Assembly (NCBI GenBank): GCA_900239685.1
Contig: OENT01000342.1
Span: 62,001-126,000 of the forward strand
Reading direction: 5' to 3'
From: Rotaria macrura
Lineage: Eukaryota > Rotifera > Eurotatoria > Philodinida > Philodinidae
Length of the DNA stretch: 64,000 bases
Shown here piece after piece: positions 1 to 14,500 of this stretch. A program made the translations under genes and the position numbers. How positions within the stretch are numbered: position 1 is the stretch's first letter; every line of letters starts with the position of its first letter. Below the pieces are notes generated by a model that saw only the letters and a list, made by a program, of their open reading frames with translations, searched no databases and was not told where the DNA came from.

Positions 1-2563
1 ACAATTTCTTCAACGTCAAGTCTTGTTGCTAAAGCTTTTGTTCATTGAATAAAAAGAAAAATTTGTTTGTCAACAATCGAACATAAGATTATCATACCAA
101 GTATAGAATAGGCATGTTTGACAAACAATCGATTCATATTCGTTACCAACAAAACATGTTGTCGACAACATAAGATATAAGATTAGTAGATAATATAAAA
201 CAAGATGATAGATACTATTTGAATAACATTCGTTATTCTAAAAACGAAAGCTTAAATAATATGTCTACGCATATCCATCAATAGTTATTATTAGAAGTAC
301 GATTTTCAACATGTCTTCGGTAGAAAAACTGTAGACCTTCGAATTTTCAATGTTTGCTTGAGATACATGGTTGTGTTTTTCTAACACAACGTCATAAAGA
401 TCCAAACAATTTTGAGAGAAAATCTTCAATTTTTCAATGACTCTGATGTGGAAATTTTAGAATTTTGACTTAAAATTTGATTTCGAAGAGTTCTTCGTAA
501 CAAAGTTAGATTCTACGAGTACATCTGCCTTCCATATATGAAAACAAATTCTTAGAACTGTGTAAAAAAACGCATTTTCATCATAGTTGTATCTGAAAAC
601 AAGCACAATACGAAGAAGCAGAATATACGAATACCTACCTGAAAACTTAAAATGAATAATATAGGTTGTTTTGTATCCTAGAATTTGAGTCCTCAAGTTC
701 AATCATGCTGATTGACTCCTTAGCCGATTTTCATTTATAGAAAGTTCTCTGAGACCAAAACATGTTATTGTCTTTGAGATTTGAATAGATTTCTATGTGT
801 CATGAATGTATGACATCGATTAGCCATACTACAGAATAGTATTATATCAATAGAAGCTCGTTGTAAACTTTAGTGCTGCAATATTTTATAGTACGATTTT
901 ACGTCGTTCATAAAACTATGCCATTAGTTTGAATTGTGCTTCATCGATCGTTTCTCCGTTGAATCGTTTGGGTTCAATCAAGAAATAACAACAAAACACA
1001 ATTTGATAGTTCAAAAGTCAATATTATTATTCTGATTAGTAATTTGTTTTTGTAATTCAATCAAATAGAAGTTGCACCTTTGAGAGATTTGGAATTTTAT
1101 TTCATCACGTAGAGTCTCGCATTTAAGTAACTATTGAGACTGATCTGTGCTCGTCAATGTCTAGAATGGTAAATGAAATGCGGATATTTAGTTGATGATA
1201 TTTATTAATTCAACTTGTAGGATTCTTTCAACAACGGACAAGTCATTTTTGTTCGTGAAAATGCACTATTCTTCAAGCATGTTATTTCAAAAAACAGAAA
1301 TAAACGATGGAAATGTTGGTGAAAATAGTCCTATGCAAACTATGTATGGCGTACTACACAATTATATATAATTGGCAACTCGAATTGATTGAACTTAGTC
1401 CTGGAAAAGAAAATATTGTTACCTTCCAGAAGTGAACAAATCATTTTTGGACTTCCTGTATACATATATATATTTATACATAGAAAGTACGTGGTAGTAA
1501 ATAGATGGGATAATACTCAAGGAAACTTATAGAATTTTCAATTAAACTAGTCTACAGTTGACCATTGATTTCATTCACTCATCTTGAACCAATACATACT
1601 AGTATGACTGTACTAGTTTCCAATAGCCACGCATTCACTAATAAACAAATTCACTTCGATAAAATCATTCTATCATCATTCTGAACAAAAATCATGAGAG
1701 TAACTTAGCATAAATATCGCTCTTTGCTACAGTAGCATTTAGTATTGCTGTAAGAAATCTGGACAACATTTAACCTTGAGATCAAGGTCTTTGCGATTCG
1801 ATATGGATTTAAATACTGGGAATTGCATTTGGTCTCGAAATGACCCGAATCTCAAAGCTTGGGGTTCGTTGCATTCCTAATGACATTTAAGTCAATAAAA
1901 TGAAATCTTGCCTGAAAACGGCTTAACATTGTACATGCCCACTCCATTACTCGACTTATTTGCTTCTTGTTTTTCTTTATATTTATTTTTGTTATCATAG
2001 GAGAATAAAAAAAAATGAATCAGGCAAACGAATACACACACAAGCAGATAAGTCAAAAATAAAGAATAGATAAATATCGCGTGTTTTTTTTTGTCTATTT
2101 TTACATGATAAAAAAAACAAGAGACGAAGCATGTCGGAATGTTAAAAAATAGGTTGTTAGTTATGAGAAAACTAAAACGAAAGGAATGACGAGCACCTAT
2201 GAGCAAGCATAATTGATCAAATACGAAATAATTATGATAAATAATACTCTTCAAAGATTATGAAAGATGTAATCATTATAATATTGAACAACGAACACAC
2301 ACAAACATTAATGAGAAAATTAATTTTTTTTTGAGAACATCAATAAATAATACGGGTAAGAAAAGAAAATAATTGGAATGTGCTAATCAACAAAATAGAT
2401 TCACTTGTTCAAATAGCCGCCGATGTGAACGAGTTTTGCACGTTGGTGAAACTAAAACAAACAGATCTATGAACTAACTTCCAACGGAGAACGATCAATA
2501 ATAAGTACAAATAGAAGAAAGAATAAGCACTAGTCAGCGTTGCACAATCTTACTCGACATATA
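1..2563. other. Intergenic, downstream of CARMIL; no gene seen
   Basis: This AT-rich stretch lies 3' of the minus-strand CARMIL stop codon. Open frames here are short, low in complexity and rich in Phe, Ile, Tyr and Lys, as expected by chance at this composition. I found no exon with splice signals and family similarity. A short TA run lies near 1461-1475. The part next to 2563 should hold the CARMIL 3' UTR. Confidence 0.6.
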
Positions 2564-5500
2564 TTATTTTTCATTCAATCCACCTGGAAATTAAATTTGA
2601 AAAGAGAAGGGAAAAACAACCATAACTTTCTCAATCCTTTATTATTTACCTGCTGTGTTAAGTGGCGATGTTGCTATTGTTGATGGCTTTTTTTCATTTA
2701 GTGTTGGTAACGGATTCGGTGAAGTTAATAAACGAGCTCGTTCTTTCACTGATAAACCTTAAAAAATATGCAGATCAATTGATTAGATCATGCAAAATTA
2801 GTGAGAGAAAAATATAAATATACGATCGTACGTTTGTACTGTTCATTGCTATCCGACACTGATAAATCGCCAGAACCACCGGATGCAGCATCCGATCCTA
2901 TTGGATTCTCCGATGGTGTCGGATTAGCTATAGAAAAAAAAAATAAGTATAGAAATAATTAGGATTAAATTGAAGCGTGTATAATTTTGTTTTCAAAAAA
3001 TAAAACTCATATGATAGAAAAGATAATTAACATAGATACCTATTTGACATTAACTTTCTGGACTAGAATAGGATATATCTAAGAGCTTGAATGCATACTG
3101 TATTATTCAACGAAATGATCGTCGTCGATCCATCAGAAACTTCATCACGTTCGTATGCATCACTTGGGTTAGATGACACAGTCAATCAATCATGATGAAC
3201 TATATGTTTATTCAAGTATGTTTCATCAAAACAACATAGATATTCTTTCGAATAACAAACTAAGCACAATAGAGAATGATCGTCGACTAACACACAAAAA
3301 TAGGTTCTTCATGATGATTATCCTATATCGACTTGAAATCTCTAGAATAAGTCTTAAACTATGGTTTAACCAGAGTCGATAGGCTAGTTCGTATGGCTAA
3401 ACCTATTTCAGAACTATGGAGAGCGTTTCTTGTTTTCTTTTTGCCGTACTAAGACATAGTTTCATAGGATTCATTTGACATACTATATCGTTCGTTATAC
3501 AACATATACCTTTTTTATCCAGTTGAATATGTCTCAATCTAACTGGTGGTGCATCTCCACTTGCGTCAAGTACGGGAAGTACACGAGTACCAATGGCTGC
3601 TTTGCCTGAACGAGCTAATACTGGTGGTCCTTGTGACAATCCACTGTCTAATGAAGTATAGATGTCCTTTTGATCATCTCTATTTGATAGTAATACTGTC
3701 GGTTGTGTGCCCATTGACATTGACGGTTTTACTTGATACTGTTCGTGTGATGAATCAGAATTCATGACTTGTGATGAATCATTATTCGTATTTGTCACAG
3801 ATTTCGGGATAGCATTACTTGCTGTTGTAGGTGGTGGCTGATTGAGTGAAGAACGTGATTGAAGTGTTGGTAGTTGTTGAGTTTTCGCTGAAACAGGTAA
3901 TGCTCCCGATTCTTCACTTGTTGTCTTTGTAGGTTTCGATGGTGGTTTTAATTTTGTTATCATTCTACAACAGTGTAAAACGAAAAGAACAACTAAGTAG
4001 TACAAGAAATTATTTAACTTTTAAAGAAGCATCAATTGAAAAGACATGCAGTTGATTTGTCTTAATGCTCTTAATAGGCAAGTCATTAGAAGAATGTACA
4101 TGCATTTATTTACTAACTGTATTAATTTGACCTCTTCTCTGAAATGATATCTATCAGTAATGAAAAATTTTATTTTTCACTTAATAGTGTACCAAAACGC
4201 GAATAGAGAATAGGAGAAAATAAATAACGAAACCAATTCACTTACCTCGGTGGTAATTCTGCTGTTGGTGGATCACCATGTGGTAAGATTGGTGGAGTTG
4301 TGTCCAATTGATTGTACGCATCAACTGTTGATGTCGGTGGAGTATCACCAATACTATTATCATCATTATCAAGACCACCATCCGATGAACTATCATGTGA
4401 AATGCCATCTCCTGTTCGTCGTACTGGTCGTCGTACATTTCCACGACGAGGTCGATCTTTAGCTTAAATTAGTAAATAGTTCATCGATGAATATTATCAA
4501 TGCTTCACTTGATTTTGACGCATAGTTACACATTCGTGAGAATGTAAAAATCAACCGACATAAAAGATATGAGACAGTGAAATTTTAGAATTTTTCAAGA
4601 ACTCCTAATCGGAATGCATTACTCTACTTCACAGAAGTATTATATGTTTTCGGTTCAATTTTATTGTTAAGTGATGCTTGCATTAGACTTCAGTAATACT
4701 TGAAATGACTTTGACGTTACATTTTCACAGATAAAAACGAAATTACTCGAGCTACTGCTGGTGAATAGGAGAGGTATGGATCGACTATTTGAAACTTTGC
4801 ATCGAGAGATATCATCTAATACTAATTGTTTTCATCTGATACATCAGATATTCTGGTTTTCTTCTTTTGTTCAAATAAGAGAAAAATCAAATCTAGTCAA
4901 CTTTTTCTTTTTTCCAAGTTCTAGTTTGATATTGTTACAGTTCTACGAAAACTTTGTTCTATATCTTCTCAGAATTAGTGTCCATGTTAAACGGAATTCT
5001 GCGAGTGTACTGTCTCGGCAACTGCTGCTACGGTATCGAACTAGTTTTCATGGTCTGTTCGATTGCTATTAATGAATATTATCTCGATTCAAAAAGTGGT
5101 TCGACAATAGAGATGACACACATCTTATTTTAGTTCTTCTTGAAATTCACTGACTATACGAACGCTACTTTTCGACTACAATGAAATTGCTATTTGATAA
5201 ATTTTCATGTTACTTTTTTTTAAATACCTAAATGGACTAATCGTGTTGTTGGTTCGATTTCAACATCAAAAGCATCGTGTTGAACTGTTTGTCCCGGTCG
5301 TTTTTTCAGAGGTACGTTCGGTGGTGTATGCTTTTGATGCTCTTTAATTTGTTCTTGTTCGACTATATCCAATATTTCATGTTCAATAACTTCACCTTCG
5401 TCTTCGAATGGATTATCTAATTTTTTTGTTCGATTTGGAGCCGTGAAATTATCATAAATTGGATTAGCATTTATCGGAGTTGGTTCTTGTTCATTCGTAT

Positions 5501-8500
5501 TGATTAAAACAGATCGTCGTGAGCTAGGAGCTCCTGATGGTTTTGGTGATGTTGGAGCAGTTAGAGTCGAACCTTTATTCGGCGTCGGTGTTAATAAACG
5601 GTTGTCTCGCGATGTTGATCGCGGAAGTTTCGGGGAAGGATCTAAATTGATTAAGTTAATGTTTCCATCTTGAAACATGCATTCTAGCGAACACCAATGA
5701 TTACCTGCAAGACATTCGCTTGAATCAGATTTTTTCATCGATCGACCATTTACTGTTTCTTCGTTCGATTCCGGTTGAGAATGGGTATGCTTGTGAGCAA
5801 GACGATGAACAACATTAGCACCACGATTAACAATACGATCGAGAGCTACAGTTTCACAGCAGATTGATGTGAAAACTATACTTTAAAAATAAACTTACTG
5901 GATGTTTGTTGCGGTGTATCTACTGCTGACATTTGTGCTGAAAGAGCTGCTTGCTGAAATATGGTAAACTCCTTAAATGAAAAGCATTTTCTTAAACATC
6001 AATGAATTTATAGAAACTTTTCGTTATTATAAAGTTCTCTAATGATCGGCTAAGTTATCGCCTTGAATCAAAGTTTTTTATCACTTAAAATTTTCAATAT
6101 TTTCTAAATTCTGAAATCATGAATCTTTCCTAGGGAAATGCTTCAGTTTGTTTGGTACATCAATTTTATGCGAAATGGATCTATAGAATTTTGACATTAT
6201 CAAAACCTGTCCATTATATACATATATAGTCTATGTATTCTTTAGGATAAAAAAGAGAAAATAGAATTATTGTCGTTCTTTCAAACCGTGGTCACATTGC
6301 TCAGAAGTGTAAAGGATGTCTTTTGCCGAAAGCGTTAAAAGGAATCACGTCCTGGAAAGAATGCTAATGCATAGGAAGTTTAAGAAAAGGAATTTATGGT
6401 CCAAATGAATTCAAGTGTCACTCGTCAAATATCGACTTCTGAGCATATTGAAACAGGCAGAAGTTAAGAGGTTCGCTTGTAAATATTTTATTATCAAAAA
6501 GATTGATGCTCGCTTCTATTTATTTGCACGAGTAAATATTCGTCTCAGATTTTGATGAAAGATAATATATTTGACCTTGGCTTTTCTTGAGCCACTAATA
6601 TTGTTTTTCTCTTTTTTACTTCTACAAAAAGAGACTTGTGTGAACTAGATCTGTTGCATGCTTGCTCAATATTCACACTATTCCAATCACAGTTGTAATC
6701 AACCAGTCCAATTTGGTAAAGGATGCCTTATCAGGCGGTACACACAAGTGTTTCTAGAACTCGACCGGTCCACATTTTTTCGATTTTCTGGACTGTGTTT
6801 TCAAATTCTCAATCACAAAAGTATTTGTTATGGCGTATTAAACTGGTTTCTTGACATTGATGACTGTTTCTATCTAGGAGCATCAATTACAGTATTTTTG
6901 TTTTGATAATAATGTATTCTATTAGACCACTTCTATATTCCGTTAGATTATCGAAAACGCAATCGGATCATTGTTTGTCTTTGTAATCTGTGACATGGCT
7001 CATTTCATCGTTTATCACGTACACCGTATTTTTCGAACAGATGAAAGAAATAGAACAACAAATATACTCACAGACTTTCAGCACATTTACAGTCGATTTA
7101 TTATTTCTCTGTCCAATCAATATTTCATTCATATAGAAAACTAATATAGAATCTGTTATCGTATAACCATGAATAATTGCTGAGAAAGACACGATGCTGC
7201 TATTGTGACTACGTTGGTAACCTATGTGGTAGACTTTGTCATCTAGATGATACATCACTAAGAGACAAAAATGCAGCATAGGAGATCAAAATTTGTGTCA
7301 CCAAGTTACAAGAGCAACAGTAAGTATCTTAGCAATGATTTCTGAAGAAAATCAGTACAATTTTGATGACTAAGTCTGGTGTTTCCACTTCGACTTGAAC
7401 GCTCGTTGATAATCATCCTCGAGAACATATCTTAAAAAGTGATATGAAAGCCTTCAGTTTTATCCGAAGTGGTTCAGAGGGAAGGAAATATGACTCACCT
7501 GGACATCGATATATACCTTATAGGGTAATAAAAAGAGAACTATGACTCACACCTACGGGATCTAACGTTTTAGACATGTGCTAGTACCGATGCGGAAAAA
7601 ATCTTACCGATTACAACTATGATTCAGATAGTAGTACACTCTCTAGAAGGGGAAACAACACTGTAGACAATGTTGAATCATAAATGCATTCATATTTTTG
7701 CGCATGAAACTTCACTGCAATCAACTAAAGAAAAAATCAAGACATGAATGACTTTTTTTTCAGTCAGTATTAGGATCTTTGTAGTTGTCTCCGAAGGAGA
7801 AATAAAATCAATTGTGTTGTCTTATCATCTGGTTTGAACAATGGCAAGTCAAGAGAATAGGAACGAAATGTCGACAAATTGCGAGTCACGGATGACAGTG
7901 TTAAGTGTTGGTGACCAGAAATTGTACATGACATTTGAAAATTGAATTCCGTGCCTATGTTGAACGACTGACTATGAACACAAGAATCAGATCTGTGTTG
8001 AAATTCATCTTTCTATGTCCAAAACTATGTCCTGTGCTGCTGTCTATTTGCTGATTGAGCTAAGCGAAACACAGTGTTCGATACTTTACATGTTTAAGCA
8101 TTCATCGAAAGAAATTTAGTCATCGGTGAATTTATGTCATATCCTTACCATCTGTTTATGTGTATCAACTGCCGTTTCATTCATCGTATCATACGCTCGT
8201 CTTTGTAAAGATGTTGCTACATTAATATAACATTCACGTGAATATGCTGTGATTTTCGAAAGCATTTCTTTATTCAATAGTCGTTGAATGTTATCATTTG
8301 AATTCGAAAAATATGTTCGAATTTCTTGTTGAAATTTCTAAAAATAAAAATAAATTCAACGATGAAAATCAACCATCTATACTTTATTTACGTCATCGTG
8401 ATTAATCAATGAATTATCTTTAAATAATTGATAGTATTTTTTTGATAGAGTTTCTTGTGTTTTCATGAGTCTCTGTTCAAATGATTTACATATATCAATC

Positions 8501-11500
8501 CATTCATTTTTTAAGCGTTCTTCTTCCAATAGATATAAATCATTTAGTTGAGATGAAACCTTAACAAATAAAATTTGTTTTGTTTTTCTCGATTCATAAA
8601 ATTTTAAACAAATTCATCTACATCATTTATTTGTGCTGGTCGTGCTAAAATTGATTTAACATCATCGATCTTATTGTTCGATCGATTTGAATATGACAAA
8701 ATATATTCAAGTGATAATTGATCACCAAATAATTGTTGTTGATTTTCCCACGAATAACTTGTCTCATTTGCTAAATTAGCCGATGTTGTTACAAAAACAG
8801 AATTTGTTGGAGATAGTTTTTCATTCTGTTCTTGATTTCTTATACATAGAGAATCAAGCTAAAGCAAATGCCAATAGCAGTGACAATAAGAAAGAAAAAA
8901 ACAAATGCAATATTACTTTGTTCATCAAGGATTGAAGTTTTTCCATACGTTCTTTTTCTGATGTCTTCATCAATATAATATCAGTAATAGGTACCGGTAA
9001 GTATTGAATTACATAATTTCTAGGAAACAAAAACCATGGTTCATCGTTTTGTATTCGTGTATAATCGCAAGCTCATTTCCCCTTATGCGCTAAATAATTG
9101 TGATGAAATTTAAAATTTTTATTAAAAATTCTACAAAATAATAGAGACATCTCTACGATTTTGATCAACAAATACTAAAATATTGCTTTATTTCTCTAAT
9201 TCTTACTGTTGAATGGAGAGAGAGAGAGAGAAAAAGAAAAACTGACAAGCTCCATATTGTCATAAAACAAAAATGATTTTGTTTCAGAATGGATAGAATC
9301 AAACAATTTAATTTGACATTTTGATATGAGAGAATATTAACAATAAGCAAATGGTTATAATTATATTCTTTTGACAAATCGACAATGCACGATCAAACCA
9401 AGCTTATTTACTACGAAGCAGTTAAAATACCCACCCATTACAAATTGGATATTGATTATCAATTCAGATGAAATTCCAAATAGTCTAGAATGTGGTTAGT
9501 TTAAAACACTATATCTAATTTGATTACTGTGGATTTTTTTTTAATGTCAGAAACATAGGTAAATGTTGCAGTGTGTGATACTTTCAATGAGTTAATGAAT
9601 AAATCTATTAGCGTCATCGTGATAGAATGACTATGTGGAAATTCGGACTAAAAGTCAGGCAAACGATTGATTCGATTTATTTATTTTGTATATGAATTCA
9701 TCTCTCGGAAAAATCATTGAAATAAAATCTTATCGATATAGATATAAATTAGTATTGACTGTAGAGTTGACAAGAATATGTTTCAGCATTCACTTCTGTA
9801 GACGAACATTAGTGGATGAATTCTATTTCAAGATTCTATCCAATCAACATCTGTTAAATCTCTTATTATAAATGTGTGTTTCGATTTATATTTACCAGAC
9901 AAGTGACGATGACTCGAGTGTTTACTTCAGTTTCATGGTGTAAAGATAAAAAGAAATATATTTATATTGAAAAACGATATGCTAATATTTATATAACAAC
10001 ATTTGCTGTTTTGTTTTACATAGAAATATATATTTATAACATTCATAGTTATATGAAAGAATAATAATAGAATAGAACAGATACTATGTAGACAAATGAC
10101 GTTCGAATGATTTGCACTTTATTAATCTGTAGGGTTAAGGCTATGTTTCAAAATTCATCAGTGTTGTATATGTCATAGAATTTTAATTGTTGTTTTCTGT
10201 TCGAGTTCGATTACTAAATCTTGTGTTACTGTAGTCAGACGACGAAATCACATGAGTATGATTTGAAACTTAATAGGATTTATTTTCTATGCTGGTCTTA
10301 TCAGAAAATAGTATAAAAAGAAACGAACTAGGTCTAGAATCATTAAAACGTTTAATATATAAAGTGATCAATTCTACGAATAAAACTGTTGCATGTAAAG
10401 ATTGACGCACTACTACATCTGTCACTGTCATCAATGATTACCTACGAATAACATATGATTTTAACTCAGCTTGGAATCAAACCATACTGAAAGAATCTGA
10501 CTTTTAACCTTTGTTGCCCACGCTGTAACATTCTTTTCACAATAAATCTATATTGATATATTACTTTAGAAAATATAGAATGAGAGAGATAATATTTGAT
10601 CATTTGTGATATGTTCATCATCACGTACAGTCTATTCTGATGAAGAAAAAGACTCTCTTGGAATAGACTTTAGTGTGATTAGTGCAAAGTTGAACTAATT
10701 CAATAGGAACAAATAGCTCGGTCAAAATGCATTTTAAGATGACAGAGTAGCTATTTAAAAGTTTCCAAAAGCATTCGTATGCCAGTGCTCAATTATACAT
10801 GTCTCGTTCAGAATTGTAATCGGTAGGTTATTTCAAATCAACACCGATACAAACCGTTAGACTACACTGAACTAACGTGAGTAATCGTTCTCTTTTTATT
10901 ACCCTATAAAGTATATACCGATGTCCAGGTGAGTCATATTTCCTTCCCTCTGAACCACTTCGGATAAAACTGAAGGCTTTCATGTCACCTTTTAAGATAT
11001 GTTGTCGAGGATGATTATCAACGAGCGTTCAAGTCGAAGTGGAAACACCAGACTTAGTCATCAAAATTGTACTGATTTTCTTCAGAAATCATTGCTAAGA
11101 TACTTACTGTTGCTCTTGTAACTTGGTGACACAAATTTTGATCTCCTATGCTGCATTTTTGTCTCTTAGTGATGTATCATCTAGATGACAAAGTCTACCA
11201 CATAGGTTACCAACGTAGTCACAATAGCAGCATCGTGTGTTTTTCAGCAGTTATTCATGGATATACGATAACAGATTCTATATTAGTTTTCTATATGAAT
11301 GAAATATTGATTGGACAGAGAAATAATAAATCGACTGTAAATGTGCTGAAAGTCTGTGAGTATATTTGTTGTTCTATTTCTTTCATCTGTTCGAAAAATG
11401 CGGTGTACATGATAAACGATGAAATGAGTCATGTCACAGATTACAAAGACAAACAATGATCCGATTGCGTTTTCGATAATCTAACGGAATATAGAAGTGG

Positions 11501-14500
11501 TCCAATAGAATACATTATTATCAAAACAAAAGTATCATAATTGATGCCCAGAAACTAGTTTGATAAATCATAGAAAAAACTTGTATGATCGATCTACCGG
11601 CCGATTACATTTTTTATACTGATTAGATAAGATTAATTTCATAAACTCGATCGATAAGCATGATTGATCTCAACGTTTTTTCGATTATTATATTAAGGAT
11701 TCAAATTAGAATTTGGTTGATGAATTCATAGTTAGTTTTAAAAGATATCTGATAGGAATTATCTTTCGTTTCGCCCTATTCTGTAGAAAATATCAAGAGA
11801 AATCTTGGAATAGGATGAAACAGCAGTTGTGAAAATGCAAATCAATCAAGTATTCCTAAGCACTAGTTTCAGGTTATGTTCAATCAATTGCATAACGTTA
11901 GTATTGGCAAATTAGTCAATCAATTCTAACCTCTACATTCGTTGAAGATTCTCATCGACATTAGATGTTATCCCCTCTTGAATTTCATAAGGTTATTACT
12001 ATTTATTTGACGAAATTGCGGTTATAAAATAGGCAGGATAAATGTGTTTTCAGGTATCTACAAACAATCCTAATAAAACTTCTACATACTCCTCCATTGC
12101 ACTGACAATATCTTCAAAATTGTTTAATGTAAGAAGGTTGCGATCGAAAAATATTGTTTTTAAATGCTGATTCATTTGTAAAACTTGAGTAAGTACACGT
12201 GCACCAGTATCACCCATTGCATTTCCTCTATTCACAAAAGAATTATAAGAATTTCATAAAGATTAATACAATCGTTTTGATTCTTTACCGAATATCGAGA
12301 GTCTTGATTGTTGTATTATCAGCGAATGAAAAAAGTAACTCTGCTGTATTTTCTCGTAATTTTGAATCAGCAACAGAGAAGTATTCGAGTTTCTAGAAGC
12401 CGAAAAAATTTCGTAGTTCTTTTTTCGAAATCTCTTCAATCATCTTCTAACAACTTACCATGTCCCAGATAAGCTCTTTCAGTGCACTGATTACTCGTGG
12501 CATATTTCTAAACAAAATATATATTCCCACAATTAATACTATTTCATGTTTACATCGAAATTTACTTCGGTTTTATATTATTGAAATTTTTGCCAATATA
12601 AAGTGATTTTATCTTTTGATTTTTCTTTAATTCGTTTAATAATGTGAAAACTTCGTTATCCAAATCTAAATGGAAGATTGAAAAATCTTAAACCTATTGT
12701 ACAGCACTACGCAACTCTTCATAGTATGCATTGAACGAATTAGTCATGTCTATATATGGACTCCTTTCGATGAATTACATGGATTCTCAATGTAGAGTAC
12801 CCTCATATTCTATCAATAAAATATTATCCATTTGTAGAACTTAGTTATACTAGCTTCTATACGAAGTTTTCAACGATGAACAATACATAAGGCATAGAAT
12901 CGTTTGAAATTTTCAAATTTCAACGAGACTTAATTCAACAACTGGCAATATTTTCATGGAAGCTAGTATAGCTAATTTCTAAATAAGAAAAACTAGCAAT
13001 AGCAAAGACGAACTAGGACCTTTGGCGATATTATCGGAGTAATATTAACAAAAACGGATGAACAAATTTATTGAAATCTTCAGTTTTATTTCACATGAAA
13101 AGATATAATCAGAAAGAAGATTATATGGATGGCTCCTGATAAGAACCAATCATTTTCATGCTTACAACTGAAGCTTAGCATGATAGAAGATTTTCGACTT
13201 ATCTTTCTGCAATAAACACAATATCCCATATGTTCACGTTTATAAAATACCGGTTAACCGTAAATGCATCTTAAATGAAATGTCGCTTAAAAGAATCTAA
13301 AACTAATCTTCTTTCATGTTAGATCTACACAAGCTCTGTGCTTAAATGGGACAAAATAGTTAAAAAATATCAAAACGATAATCATGAATCTTCTTACCAC
13401 ATCCAGTAATATCTAGTCTTGTTAAACAAGGAATAGAAGCAAATCGAGATGCATATTCACGAATAAATTGTTCGAGTGCATTTCCAGACAGACATAAATC
13501 GAAATTTTTCAAATTATTATTCACGTATAGGCCATCACACAATTCTCTATGTAAATATAGAGTAAACAAAAAGAAAAGCAAACGTATGTAATAAGTATTA
13601 AGAAGAAAATCGAAGGTTGTTTTTTTTTCTTTCTACTTGAGAAAATCGATGGATAAATTCATATTTGATAATTGTAAAATTTCTAATGATTGAATTGTTG
13701 TAAAAAATGATTTAACGCCGCCTGTTATTGATGATGAACTAGATGATTTCATAGAAGATATGTATAATCGACGAAGTTTACATGCTAACGTTGTTAATGT
13801 ATAGAAAAACTGAAAAAAAAACGAATCGTTGAATATCATTGAAATAATTCAAATACAGTATTATATTGATTTTACCGATTCAAGACTAAATTCAATATCA
13901 CTTATATGTAATTCTTCTAATACGTTTTCATCATTGGAAAGTAGAACTGTAATACACTAAAGTAGAATATTCAAATAATCGTCGTTCACATAAGTTTTCT
14001 CTTATTTGTAATAATAAAATATAACTCACATTTTCTTCTTTAATACGATTTCCAGATAGTTTAAGAATTTTAAGACTTTTAACTATATTAATATTATTCG
14101 ATAATGCTGTATTAAATGCTGATAAACTTTTATGTGTTATCGAACATGATTCAATATTGATTGATCGAATTGGTAGTTTACGTTGTTGTAATGCCCCAAT
14201 TAATGCGTTTATACCTTAAATAAAAATAATATCTAGTATTTGAGTTAGACGAAAGATTGGGCAACGGATTCGTCTTTGAAGACTGGATCTTTCTGAAGAG
14301 AAAATGACAATCAACATTGTATTCAATGATGATGAATAACTGGAGAAGGGAAACGGTGCACATTGTTATGCAACTCTTGTCGAGATGCTAGACTTTTACC
14401 GTAGTACGTAACCATGTACAATCTTCTGTCTTCTCCTAAACGGTTCCAGAGCAGTCATTGATAAAATAACTTCATAAATAGAGTATTAGTCTGTCTCATA

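Noticed and set aside
1892..2254. 120-codon minus-strand open frame
   Set aside because: Phe/Ile/Lys-rich, low complexity, no family similarity or splice context; expected by chance at this base composition.
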